A stretch of DNA of 21,100 bases from Acholeplasmataceae bacterium UBA6235. GTDB lineage: Bacteria; Bacillota_I; Bacilli_A; Acholeplasmatales; UBA5453. Shown piece by piece: positions 6,774 to 13,692 of this stretch. Both the position numbers and the translations under genes were made by a program. Below the pieces are notes generated by a model. It saw only the letters and a list, made by a program, of their open reading frames with translations, was not told where the DNA came from and made no database searches. Numbering within the stretch: the first letter of the stretch is position 1; each line of letters begins with the position of its first letter. The stretch covers positions 1 to 21,100 of the forward strand of contig DJWH01000093.1 of the NCBI GenBank assembly GCA_002441525.1. Reading direction: 5' to 3'.

Positions 6774-6939
6774 TGGTCAGTGTAAAAATACCTTGTTCAT
6801 CTTCATAAACATCGGTATACATCCCATTAATGAGGGTAACCATTCGATCCCCATAAGGTTCTGGATGGTCATGATAGTCTCTAATGACTAAGACTGGAAT
6901 ATATAATTTAACGACATCATCGGTATATCTATAAGGCAT
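6712..6939 (-). CDS. Small unknown protein in the P-loop kinase operon
   Basis: A 75-aa soluble protein starting MPYRYTDDVVKLYIPVLVI, with many Asp, Tyr and Val residues, no transmembrane segment and no motif I recognise. The ATG at 6939 lies 5 nt after a GGAGG site and overlaps the end of the kinase-like gene by 11 nt, so it is translationally coupled to it. The more upstream Met at 6960 has no comparable site. Its stop TGA overlaps the ribosome site of the next gene. Confidence 0.65.
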   Translation of the reverse strand: MPYRYTDDVVKLYIPVLVIRDYHDHPEPYGDRMVTLINGMYTDVYEDEQGIFTLTNDLDLVEYIKSMGGVHTRKR

Positions 6940-7501
6940 GTGAACCTCCATTAGATTCATCCAATGAGGATTGGATTTCTTGTTTTAATAATTGATAATC
7001 TCCTGGATTAAAGATCGTCGTATCATAGTTAATGATTTTTCCTAATGCATCTTCCAAACGATGTTCTTTTAAAGAAGCTTCGAATATTTCGTAGGATAAC
7101 AACCCTGTGGATGTATGGGCGATGTGACGCGTATGTTGTCTTTGAACATAGCGGTCATACAATACCTTTGGATTTCCATATAAAAATATCGTAATGATTT
7201 CTTGTTTTGAAAACCCCGATTTATTCACAATATCTTTCAGTTCATGGGCTTTAAAATTGGCTTCGATGATGATGTTTTGACCAGCGAGTTTCGCTTGGTG
7301 GGATATTTCGATCATGGCTTGAACGGTTGCGACAGAAAGCTTTTTATTTTCTTCTCGATTTTGAAAACCGAAGTGGTCAACAAGCACCGCTTTAAGATCG
7401 TCTTTATTTAAACATAAAATACCCAAGTCTTTGGATATTTGTTTGGATAAAGTGGTTTTAAGGGTTGCGAGACCACCTGTAAAAACAATCAATTTAGCCA
7501 T
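6929..7501 (-). CDS. P-loop NTPase / kinase-like protein (AAA_33 type) with altered Walker A
   Basis: A 190-aa protein with the layout of small P-loop kinases: beta strand LIVFTGG, P-loop GGLATLKTT (9-17), a LNKDDLKAVL segment after strand 2, NIIIEANFK (strand 3, Walker B-like), and a basic YVQRQHTRHI lid. It resembles zeta-toxin or gluconate-kinase-like AAA_33 proteins that phosphorylate small molecules; the substrate is unknown. The second glycine of the classical GxxxxGK[ST] motif is Leu14, though Lys15 and Thr16 are kept. AGGGGG precedes the ATG by ~6 nt and overlaps the stop of an upstream membrane-protein fragment. The original upstream part of this operon was replaced by the IS3 element, so its present promoter is unclear. 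Confidence 0.8.
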   Translation of the reverse strand: MAKLIVFTGGLATLKTTLSKQISKDLGILCLNKDDLKAVLVDHFGFQNREENKKLSVATVQAMIEISHQAKLAGQNIIIEANFKAHELKDIVNKSGFSKQEIITIFLYGNPKVLYDRYVQRQHTRHIAHTSTGLLSYEIFEASLKEHRLEDALGKIINYDTTIFNPGDYQLLKQEIQSSLDESNGGSHAL

Positions 7502-7510
7502 GTAAACCCC

Positions 7511-7635
7511 CTACATACTATAAGCGATGGCTAGCACAATCGCGTAGATTAAAGCGTAATATGTATAATTTGGCATTTTAAGACGTCTGATAAAAATGAT
7601 GGCGTGAAAAGCGAAAACTGCACTGCCCCATAAAT
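7511..7635 (-). pseudogene. 3' remnant of a membrane-protein gene cut by the IS3 element
   Basis: Directly against the IS end an open frame of ~40 codons runs to a TAG at 7511 and encodes LWGSAVFAFHAIIFIRR, a short loop and a second hydrophobic stretch, YALIYAIVLAIAYSM. The two spans and the tight coupling (its stop overlaps the ribosome site of the kinase-like gene) look like the C-terminus of a real membrane protein. The 5' part is not found on the other side of the IS, so it has been lost. Too short to name. Confidence 0.6.
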
Positions 7636-7655
7636 TGTTCCAAAATAGAATAGAG
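7636..7655 (+). repeat. IS3 element terminal inverted repeat, left
   Basis: TGTTCCAAAATAGAATAGAG. It pairs with the right end with one gap; the shared blocks are TGT, TCCAA and AATAGAG. Confidence 0.7.
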
Positions 7656-7657
7656 AC

Positions 7658-8506
7658 TTAAGATTTTAGTTCTTGGATTGTAAGTGGTGCAGGCGGTTGA
7701 TAGTTTAATGAACTATGTGGTCTAATTGTATTGTAATATAAAACCCACTGTTTTGTAAGCACCTTCGCCTCACTTAGTGTACTAAATGCTTCCATATTCA
7801 GAAATTCATCTCTCATCTTACTATTAAATGATTCACAATATCCGTTCTCCCATGGACTGCCTGGTTCGATATAAGATGTATTGACACCGATGTCTTTGAA
7901 CCATTTTCTTAGTTCTTTAGCAATGAACTCTGGACCGTTATCACTTCGGATATGTGCGGGGACTGAGTGAAGAATAAAACAATCGGCTAACACTTCAATG
8001 ATATCTTGATGAGTCCAGTTTATTCTAGGCTCACTAAAGATACATGTTCTCGAATGCTCATCGATGATATTGAGCCATCTAAGCTTCTTTTTATTCATTA
8101 ATTGATCCGTCACGAAATCATAACTCCACACATGGTGCTTATATTCTGGTCTTAGTCTAATACAACTGCCATCATTCAACCATAGTCTTTTACGTTTTGG
8201 TTGTTTCTTTGGCACCTTTAAGCCGTTTTCTTTCCAAATGCGTTCGACTCGCTTATGATTGACATCATAACCTAATGTCTTTAACATCGCAGTGATACGT
8301 CTGTAGCCATACCTGCCATACGCTGTGGCTAGTTCAATAACTTTAGCTGTGATTTCATCCTCATCATCTCTTACTAAATGTTGATATCTGACCGTTCTTC
8401 GGTTGAATCCTAGCACCAGACAAGCCTTACGCTCAGATATCTTGTAAGATTCACAAACTTTGAATACGCTTTCTTTTTGTTTTGTCTGGCTTAAAATTTT
8501 CCCTGG
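7658..8506 (-). CDS. IS3-family transposase OrfB (DDE integrase), made by -1 frameshift
   Basis: Catalytic part of the IS3 transposase. Counting from a GTG at 8416, the integrase triad is D100 (WSYDFVTD), D159 (RSDNGPEF) and E195 (NGYCESFNSK), giving the typical 35-residue D-E spacing. An HTH_21-like N-terminal region (YGYRRITAMLK) precedes it and a YNTIRPHSSLNYQPP C-terminus follows. The frame is open without a stop up to 8506 and reads ILSQTKQKESVFKVCESYKI ahead of the GTG. The working product is therefore most likely an OrfAB fusion made by a -1 shift at GGGAAAA (8503-8497). No damage is visible, so the element may be active. Confidence 0.93.
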   Translation of the reverse strand, partial: PGKILSQTKQKESVFKVCESYKISERKACLVLGFNRRTVRYQHLVRDDEDEITAKVIELATAYGRYGYRRITAMLKTLGYDVNHKRVERIWKENGLKVPKKQPKRKRLWLNDGSCIRLRPEYKHHVWSYDFVTDQLMNKKKLRWLNIIDEHSRTCIFSEPRINWTHQDIIEVLADCFILHSVPAHIRSDNGPEFIAKELRKWFKDIGVNTSYIEPGSPWENGYCESFNSKMRDEFLNMEAFSTLSEAKVLTKQWVLYYNTIRPHSSLNYQPPAPLTIQELKS

Positions 8507-8769
8507 TTAACGTCCTTCAAGATCGCGTTTTCTAAACTCAAATCAGCAACGAGTTTTTTAAGTCGATTATTTTCGAGTTCTAAATCTTTGAGCCTTTTCG
8601 CATCTGATGTCGTCATATTGGCGTATTTAGATCTCCACTTGAAAAAGGTCTGATAACTTATCCCAATTTGACGTGCAGCTTCAGAAACTGTTTTACCTTG
8701 AGAGATATGGATTTCCGCCTCTCTTAGTTTCATAATAATCTGTTCTGTTGTAAATCTTGAACCTTTCAT
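8491..8769 (-). CDS. IS3-family transposase OrfA (HTH protein)
   Basis: A 92-aa DNA-binding subunit. The N-terminal transposase HTH reads FTTEQIIMKLREAEIHISQG then ARQIGISYQTFFKWRSKY, followed by a leucine-zipper-like helix (DLELENNRLKKLVADLSLEN) typical of IS3 OrfA and used for oligomerisation. The ATG at 8769 has an AAAGGGG site upstream. It ends ...NQGKF-TAA directly after the slippery sequence leading into orfB. Alone it normally acts as a regulator of transposition. Confidence 0.92.
   Translation of the reverse strand: MKGSRFTTEQIIMKLREAEIHISQGKTVSEAARQIGISYQTFFKWRSKYANMTTSDAKRLKDLELENNRLKKLVADLSLENAILKDVNQGKF
8497..8503 (-). promoter_or_regulatory. Programmed -1 frameshift site GGGAAAA
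   Basis: On the minus strand the zero-frame codons CAG GGA AAA TTT TAA contain the X-XXY-YYZ heptamer G GGA AAA. A -1 slip gives GGG AAA and enters the orfB frame. The orfB frame has its own TAA only three codons upstream and the orfA TAA lies one codon downstream. The shift must therefore occur in this short overlap. Confidence 0.75.
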
Positions 8770-8808
8770 AACATCGTACCCCTTTATTGGTTTAATTTTA
8801 TCATTAAA

Positions 8809-8829
8809 CTCTATTTAAAGTTGGATACA
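8809..8829 (-). repeat. IS3 element terminal inverted repeat, right
   Basis: Read inward on the minus strand it starts TGTATCCAACTTTAAATAGA and matches the left end in TGT, TCCAA and AATAGAG. Confidence 0.7.
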
Positions 8830-9120
8830 TTTTTGGGGGGCATTCCACGATCAAGACTTGCAAAGATAGAAACCACACTCAACAATTTACTAGAACCAAT
8901 CCAGGAAGTTGATAGTGATACATTACGTTCATTCATTTACAAGATCATCTCAGTGACACCTGAAAACATTGTCTTCTGTGTAGCAGGAACCAAGAATTAT
9001 ACCGATAAAGAATTCTCAGAAAATAGACATACTTTTGAAGCACTAAAACCTTTAGCAACAGGTACTTATCATAACGAAAAGTACGGTAAAATTATGAATT
9101 ACAAAGTCGTTATTATCTAA
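8830..9120 (+). pseudogene. 3' remnant of a probable serine recombinase gene
   Basis: The only plus-strand coding stretch in this area: an open frame of ~96 codons running out of the IS end with no start of its own. It reads RSRLAKIETTLNNLLEPIQE, then DTLRSFIYKIISVTPENIVF, then KNYTDKEFS. The pattern of a coiled helix and then a short domain with I-Y-K-I-I-x-V-x-P-E-N-I-V-F resembles the C-terminal end of large serine recombinases, where a similar strand precedes the last helix. The catalytic domain is missing, so the fragment is inactive. Family assignment is moderate. A T8 run directly follows the stop, and a repeated sequence begins 14 nt further on. Confidence 0.55.
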
Positions 9121-9133
9121 TTTTTTTTGAAGC

Positions 9134-9214
9134 AAAATATGTTGCGAAGATGAATAAAATCTGACTCATCGAAAAAAAGCCATCGAAACCTATGAAGGTC
9201 ATCTGATGGCTTTT
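9134..9214. repeat. Island-flanking direct repeat, left copy
   Basis: Starts with AAAATATGTTGCG (9134-9146) and ends with the hairpin block from GCCATCG to GATGGCT (9179-9211), of which CCTATGAAGGTCATCTGATG is identical to the right copy. The right copy (16541-16676) has the same order and orientation but is longer, because its first part occurs twice. The stretch 9121-9294 holds no gene. Confidence 0.7.
9175..9214 (-). terminator. Terminator downstream of the glycosyltransferase gene (copy 1)
   Basis: A 10-bp stem AAAAGCCATC (9175-9184) with GATGGCTTTT (9205-9214), and an inner ACCT/AGGT hairpin (9188-9199). On the minus strand it is followed by a run of T and lies ~80 nt after the glycosyltransferase stop. 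It could also work on the plus strand for the recombinase remnant. A near-identical hairpin ends the rlmD operon. Confidence 0.75.
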
Positions 9215-9215
9215 A

Positions 9216-9231
9216 TTGACAAGAATGTCAA
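9216..9231. repeat. Short inverted repeat TTGACA-4-TGTCAA
   Basis: Perfect 6-bp inverted repeat with an AGAA spacer, just inside the left edge of the island. The TGTCAAG half also occurs twice at the right edge (16710-16730). Possible recombinase- or regulator-binding site; function unknown. Confidence 0.4.
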
Positions 9232-9294
9232 GCATTGTGTATTTCGGAACTTTCATTACCAGTGTTTAGATTGCTATGTGTAGATAAGCAGTTA

Positions 9295-10482
9295 TCAGTC
9301 TTTATGCATTTTAACTGTATTTAACTTTTCTGATATCAAATCAATGTAGTTTTTGTATAATTCATTGACGATTTGATTCCACGATAGATATAGATCTCTG
9401 TAAGCATTATTACATATTTCCCTGTGTGATATAGCTTTACTAAATATGTCAATTATTTTTTCTGCATACATTTCAGGTGCATTGCTTGAGAGGTATCCAT
9501 TTACTCCATCACAAATAGTGCTAGCTGTTACTGCTTTTTCTATAAATAAGGTAGGTGTATGCTGACTAGCTGCTTCAACCTGAACCAATGATGAAGCATC
9601 ATATAATGATGGCAATAAGAAAAGGTCTGCTACTTTGTAGTAAGATGATAATTCAATTCGATCTTTAATACGACCTGTAAATATTGTGTTCTCATTAAGA
9701 TTATTTAAAGTGACTCTTTTCTTCATAAAACCTTCATGTATTCCAGATCCAACAAAGATCATTTTAAATTTGAACTCTCTTTTCTTAAGAATCGTCAAAG
9801 AATCGATTAAAAAATCTACATTTTTGATTTTGTCTAAGCGGCCAACATATAAAAGCACTTTATCCTCATGCTGAATGTGATGCATCTTTCTCAAATCATT
9901 AGCCATCTGTTCATCTTCCAAGGGCAATAAGTCAGTCCCATTGCGGATGACTATAGGAAGACTTTTCGCACCATACTCGTAAAATACTCTTGCAATTTCA
10001 TCGTTTACTGCAATGAGTCGATCGCATCTGTTTAATCTCCTCATCAATTCACCGATTGCGAGTTCACTGATAAATGCATTTTTACTACGCTCGTAGAAAT
10101 CTTTTTTATACTGACTGTGCAATGTTGCGATAAGTGGAATATTATGCCTTTTTGCATAATTAATCCCATAATTACCTACTGAAAATGGACTGTGAATATG
10201 TATGATATCAAATTTTATTGCTTTCATGCTCTTTTCAAAAAAAGTATCAAAACTTGGAAACGAAAGCCTGTAATCCATCAGTGGCAATTTTATAGACTTT
10301 GTCCGTATAACCTTATATGCAAATTTATCAATGTTCTCTATTTCTCCATAATTAGGTGAAAAAACATAGACATCTGCGGTCAAAGATAGCTTTTTTGCAT
10401 AGTTATCAACGACATTGACCACTCCATCAATCATTGGAAAAAATACATCTGTAAAAATTCCTATTACTAATCTTTGCTTCAT
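9295..10482 (-). CDS. GT4-type glycosyltransferase, possibly diacylglycerol glucosyltransferase-like
   Basis: A 395-aa GT-B fold enzyme with two Rossmann halves. The N-terminus GIFTDVFFPMIDGVVNVVDN is the glycine-rich acceptor loop of family-4 lipid glycosyltransferases. IIHIHSPFSVGNYG and LIATLHSQYKKDFYE follow. The C-terminal half has VIRNGTDL (~178), YVGRLDKIKNVDFLI (~212) and LPSLYDASSLVQVEAASQ (~290). In the normally E-x7-E nucleotide-sugar motif the first Glu is Asp295, with Glu303 retained. The best guess is a membrane-associated enzyme glycosylating diacylglycerol or another lipid, as known in Acholeplasma; the acceptor is not proven. The ATG at 10482 lies 5 nt from an AGG site, better than the two upstream ATGs. 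It follows the patatin gene by ~70 nt. Confidence 0.82.
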   Translation of the reverse strand: MKQRLVIGIFTDVFFPMIDGVVNVVDNYAKKLSLTADVYVFSPNYGEIENIDKFAYKVIRTKSIKLPLMDYRLSFPSFDTFFEKSMKAIKFDIIHIHSPFSVGNYGINYAKRHNIPLIATLHSQYKKDFYERSKNAFISELAIGELMRRLNRCDRLIAVNDEIARVFYEYGAKSLPIVIRNGTDLLPLEDEQMANDLRKMHHIQHEDKVLLYVGRLDKIKNVDFLIDSLTILKKREFKFKMIFVGSGIHEGFMKKRVTLNNLNENTIFTGRIKDRIELSSYYKVADLFLLPSLYDASSLVQVEAASQHTPTLFIEKAVTASTICDGVNGYLSSNAPEMYAEKIIDIFSKAISHREICNNAYRDLYLSWNQIVNELYKNYIDLISEKLNTVKMHKD

Positions 10483-10555
10483 ATTCACCTGCTTCATCAT
10501 ATCTAAACTCGAATGTTTAAACCAATTGTCGATTCAAGCATTTCAACAACAGCTT

Positions 10556-11371
10556 TCATTCACTTTTTTTGTCTTTGAAATAATTCATGACATCGTCATA
10601 TCCATAATGATAAATTCTTCTTGAGTGCATAGATGTAAAATCAAGTATTTTACCTAAACTTTTTGTTGATCGTATATCATGTATTCTAACATTCTTATAC
10701 TTCTTTTTTTTCGATCGCAATGAGGATAATGCTGAAACAGTGACACAGATGATTTCATCACAACCGATATCAATTAGTGGTTGAACTGGGGTGTTATCGA
10801 AATACCCTCCATCCCTATATTTTTTATTGTTAGTGATAACAGGTGGAAACACTATGGGTATTGAGCACGAGGCAACAAGCGTATTGATTTGCATATTTTT
10901 ATCTAGCTCTTTAAGTGGTACATACGATACTTGTGATTCTCTATGAACGTAATGCTTAATGGTAGACTTCAACAAGTCAGTAAATCCTTTATCAGTATCA
11001 CCGGTTTCAGAGACTGCAATATAGATATCTTTATTTGTCAATAGTTCAAAATTCAAATACTCATTTAAATACTCATTCAACTTATTAATTGATAACAAAC
11101 CATTATCAATTAATCTTAATCTCTCGTTCTTGATGGTCTTTATAATTGCAGTTTTTTCTCCCAGTGGCGCTTCTGGAACGTTGAACCAAATATCCATTGC
11201 TAAATCAAGTGAACCAATGGCTGCAAAAGTAACATTAACCGCTCCAATCGAAGCTCCAGAAAACGCACTCGCTTTTTGTAAAATGCCCAGTTCTTCAAGT
11301 GCTTTTAGCGCACCGATTTGATATGCTCCTCTTGCGCCTCCACCAGATAAACAAATTCCTAATTTATTCAC
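10556..11371 (-). CDS. Patatin-like phospholipase / lipid acyl hydrolase
   Basis: A 271-aa Ser-Asp dyad lipase. The oxyanion loop GGGARG (10-15), the nucleophile elbow G-A-S41-I-G and the D187-G-G motif with FDNTPVQPL after it are all present, so the enzyme looks active. It would release fatty acids from membrane or lysolipids. No signal peptide is seen, so it is intracellular, as in the RssA/YlbK class. The start is GTG (11371), 7 nt after AAAGGA; an overlapping ATG is followed at once by TGA. The ~190 nt upstream separate it from the TetR gene. It may form a pair with the glycosyltransferase downstream. Confidence 0.9.
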   Translation of the reverse strand: MNKLGICLSGGGARGAYQIGALKALEELGILQKASAFSGASIGAVNVTFAAIGSLDLAMDIWFNVPEAPLGEKTAIIKTIKNERLRLIDNGLLSINKLNEYLNEYLNFELLTNKDIYIAVSETGDTDKGFTDLLKSTIKHYVHRESQVSYVPLKELDKNMQINTLVASCSIPIVFPPVITNNKKYRDGGYFDNTPVQPLIDIGCDEIICVTVSALSSLRSKKKKYKNVRIHDIRSTKSLGKILDFTSMHSRRIYHYGYDDVMNYFKDKKSE

Positions 11372-11558
11372 ATTTTTTTCCTTTCACAAACAATAGGTTT
11401 TCATCTCAAAATCTATACAACTTCTTGCGAGTTTGTTTATCAAAATGGATTGAAGTAATCAATAATTGAAGTCAGTATAGCTATTAAATATTAGTGCTGA
11501 TCCCACTAAAAATTGTACGATTGATCTATAATCCGCCGTCGATCTACTGGTCAATTCA
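11372..11558. other. Intergenic gap between the tetR and patatin genes
   Basis: No gene is supported here. On the minus strand, weak promoter-like boxes occur near the patatin start (TTGATA about 20 nt before TATAGA; also a TATACT further up) but with non-ideal spacing. I see no clear terminator after tetR. A short protein-like reading in one minus frame lacks a start and ends in a stop. Confidence 0.4.
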
Positions 11559-12095
11559 TTACAAGGTGTTATTAAATGTGACAAGATTATATATAATCTC
11601 AGTCATTTCGTCAACGGATTCAGACTTTGAATTTTTAATCCATTCAACCACAACAGAAAACAGTGCACCTTCAAAAAACCGTGCTTTATATTTATCTTCC
11701 TTTTCAATATCAAATACTTTTTTCAATAATTTTGAAATTTCAGCTTCAAAGGACTGGAAGATAAGATATTCTAGGCTGTTGGTGATGAGTACTTCGATTA
11801 AATCGGAATACTCATTGAAAACTATGACCATTTTCTTAATCGAATGGAAAATTGGATTGTCATTATTCATGTCCGTTTCAAGATCCAACATTAAACGTTC
11901 ATATATTTTTCGTCCTTGATCGAGCAATATATCTTCTTTCGAATCAAAGTTGCGGTAAAATGTCGGTCTTGCAACACCTGCTTCTTTTGTAATATCATCA
12001 ATAGATATCTTTCTAAAAGCATTTTTTTTAAGTAAGAACATGAGTGCATTATATATCCACTCTTTGCTTCTAGTAACCTGTATGTTTTCTTTCAT
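11559..12095 (-). CDS. TetR-family transcriptional regulator
   Basis: A 178-aa repressor-type protein. The N-terminal HTH reads FRKISIDDITKEAGVARPTF then YRNFDSKEDILL (~28-58). The remaining all-helical part would bind a ligand and dimerise. It is the last gene of the ABC-HAD-degV operon: its ATG shares one base with the TGA of the degV gene (TGATG), so it is made in step with the transporter. An AGGAA site lies ~8 nt before the ATG; the frame opens one codon earlier at a TTG. The likely target is the palindrome over the operon promoter at 16455-16488, an autoregulatory loop. Confidence 0.88.
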   Translation of the reverse strand: MKENIQVTRSKEWIYNALMFLLKKNAFRKISIDDITKEAGVARPTFYRNFDSKEDILLDQGRKIYERLMLDLETDMNNDNPIFHSIKKMVIVFNEYSDLIEVLITNSLEYLIFQSFEAEISKLLKKVFDIEKEDKYKARFFEGALFSVVVEWIKNSKSESVDEMTEIIYNLVTFNNTL

Positions 12096-12973
12096 CAATT
12101 TTTCCTACCTACCTCTAAATGATCACCAATAAAAATCCCAATGCCTATCACGTCAGGACCGACATGTGCACCAACCACCGGAGTCGACGGTGATTCATAC
12201 AGGTTTTCTAATCCGAGATTTTCTTTAATCATACTAACGAAATGAGCTTTCAGGTTAGGGTTCGCTGTATAGATTAAATATGCCTGATATGGACGATGAT
12301 CGACATATTCTTCGACCAACGATGTGATTGAAGATAGGACGGATTTGATGGTTCGTTTGTTGCCAATTGAAACGATTTCCCCAGATTCTTGCACCTGTAA
12401 CACCGGTTTGATATCTAAAAGTTTGCCTATGTAGCCCTTCGCATTGCTCAAGCGTCCATTTTTAACCAGATAGGTTAAAGAGTTTACTGCAAAATAGATG
12501 GTGTTCAAATGTCTCATGTCACTGAGTTTGTTTTCGATTTCTTCTAATGAAAAATCTTTGTCGATCATCTTTTTAGCTTCCAAAGCGAAAATACCTTCCG
12601 AAAAGCAGACCGTCTTCGTATCAAAGACCTTAATCTTTATTTTCCCTTCGAACTCCTTAGCAGCCATGATGCATGAGTTATAAGTTCCGCTCATCTTAGC
12701 CGATATGGTCACTACAAAAATCTCTTCAACACCTTCATCTAAGAATTTTTGAAAGATGTTCATCACATCGCCAACAGATGGTTGGCTGGTCTTTGGTAAT
12801 AGTTCTTTATCGTTTTTAAGCATATCATAAAATTGATCTGCCTTTAGTGTTAATCCGTCCTCATACTCTTGACCTTTGATATTGATCTTAATACGCAATA
12901 TCTCAATGCCATGTTCAAATGGATAATAATCTAATCCGCCTGTTGAAGTGTCAATCACGATTCTTTTTCTCAT
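12095..12973 (-). CDS. DegV/FakB-like fatty-acid-binding protein
   Basis: A 292-aa DegV-fold protein. Typical motifs are IVIDTSTGGLD at the N-terminus, KTSQPS (61-66) contacting the carboxylate, ISAKMSGTYNS (90-100) and VGAHVGPDVIGIGI near the C-terminus. Known FakB proteins present a fatty acid to the kinase FakA, giving acyl phosphate for phospholipid synthesis; no FakA lies in this window, so a partner must be elsewhere. The ATG overlaps the stop of the HAD gene by 4 nt (ATGA) and the gene end overlaps tetR. Placement with a patatin lipase and lipid-type glycosyltransferase fits recycling of released fatty acids, as an inference. Confidence 0.9.
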   Translation of the reverse strand: MRKRIVIDTSTGGLDYYPFEHGIEILRIKINIKGQEYEDGLTLKADQFYDMLKNDKELLPKTSQPSVGDVMNIFQKFLDEGVEEIFVVTISAKMSGTYNSCIMAAKEFEGKIKIKVFDTKTVCFSEGIFALEAKKMIDKDFSLEEIENKLSDMRHLNTIYFAVNSLTYLVKNGRLSNAKGYIGKLLDIKPVLQVQESGEIVSIGNKRTIKSVLSSITSLVEEYVDHRPYQAYLIYTANPNLKAHFVSMIKENLGLENLYESPSTPVVGAHVGPDVIGIGIFIGDHLEVGRKN

Positions 12974-13650
12974 GGTTTCTCTACCTTTCTACTGCGATTC
13001 TTAATGATTCGATGACCACCAGTTTTATTCATCAGCAAACTGGATAATTCTTCAATCGTCTCGACAATGTAATCGGGATTTGAGTTTGCCAGAGCGTTTT
13101 TCGTCTCAAATCCCCATGTCACCGCGATCACTTCGATGGGAATTGATCGGCAAGCCAAGACATCTCGAATTTCATCACCGACGTAAATGGCGTCCTCGGG
13201 ATCATATCCATGTTTTCGAAGCAGTTTCTTAATCTTGCGTTTTTTTCCTTTCATGCTAGCCTTCCCCTCAATGAAGGAGAATGTGTTGATATCATTATTT
13301 GATAATATTTTATTGATATTTGAAACACTATTTGAAGAAACGATGGCTAATTTAACCTTGCTTTCATTCAGGTTCACTAAGAGCTCTTTCATTCCTGAGA
13401 TGATCGTGCAATCATCGACAAATTCAGATGCAATATCACGCGATTCTCTGTACAATTTAGGCAATTTATATATCGGAACACCTAAATCGAACAACCGCTT
13501 TAAACCTGGCTTCGTTTTTAATTCTCGAATTCCATCTTTGGATAGTTGTTTTAGTTTGTATCGTTTTGAAATTCGTTCATATATGAGTTCAGACTGATCG
13601 ACATTGTTGCTCAAAGTTCCATCCAAATCAAAGATAATTATTTTTTTCAC
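12970..13650 (-). CDS. HAD-superfamily hydrolase (phosphatase)
   Basis: About 226 aa with the four HAD motifs: FDLDGT (nucleophile and acid/base Asp near 8 and 10), IVSSNS (motif II), a Lys in the GKASMKGKKRKI stretch, and YVGDEIRD (motif IV). A helical cap of ~70 residues between motifs I and II makes it a C1-cap type, like phosphoglycolate-phosphatase or PpaX-like enzymes; the substrate is unknown. An ATG at 13659 touches the GGAGG ribosome site and is too close. GTG at 13650, 10 nt away, is the better start. It lies 33 nt after the ABC permease and overlaps degV by 4 nt. Confidence 0.87.
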   Translation of the reverse strand: MKKIIIFDLDGTLSNNVDQSELIYERISKRYKLKQLSKDGIRELKTKPGLKRLFDLGVPIYKLPKLYRESRDIASEFVDDCTIISGMKELLVNLNESKVKLAIVSSNSVSNINKILSNNDINTFSFIEGKASMKGKKRKIKKLLRKHGYDPEDAIYVGDEIRDVLACRSIPIEVIAVTWGFETKNALANSNPDYIVETIEELSSLLMNKTGGHRIIKNRSRKVEKP

Positions 13651-13692
13651 TGATTGCATCCCTCCTTCATGATATCCTACTATGCACGATCC

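Larger units (their letters stand above)
7636..8829 (-). mobile_element. Complete IS3-family insertion sequence
   Basis: About 1194 bp with two intact overlapping frames (HTH protein and DDE integrase) read on the minus strand. The ends form imperfect inverted repeats starting TGT. The left end (7636-7655) begins TGTTCCAA and contains AATAGAG; the right end, read inward, begins TGTATCCAA and also reaches AATAGAG. I see no target-site duplication: the left flank reads AAAT and the right flank TTTT. The two flanks also belong to unrelated gene fragments, so the element probably sits at a rearrangement or deletion junction. The subgroup is uncertain. Confidence 0.9.

Noticed and set aside
6929..7501. 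Zeta-type toxin
   Set aside because: General fold is similar, but the Walker A is altered and no epsilon-like antitoxin is adjacent; called only kinase-like.
7636..8829. Target-site duplication of the IS3 element
   Set aside because: Flanking bases AAAT and TTTT do not match in direct orientation, and moving the ends by one or two bases does not create a duplication.
11400..11558. Protein-like minus-strand reading between tetR and the patatin gene, possible decayed transposase
   Set aside because: Only about 30 sensible residues, no start, ended by a stop, and no recognised motif; treated as intergenic.
11494..11919. 141-codon plus-strand open frame opposite tetR
   Set aside because: Antisense shadow of a convincing TetR gene; low-complexity composition and no start signals.
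13187..13597. 136-codon plus-strand open frame opposite the HAD gene
   Set aside because: Covers the HAD motifs on the other strand; no ribosome site or family resemblance.
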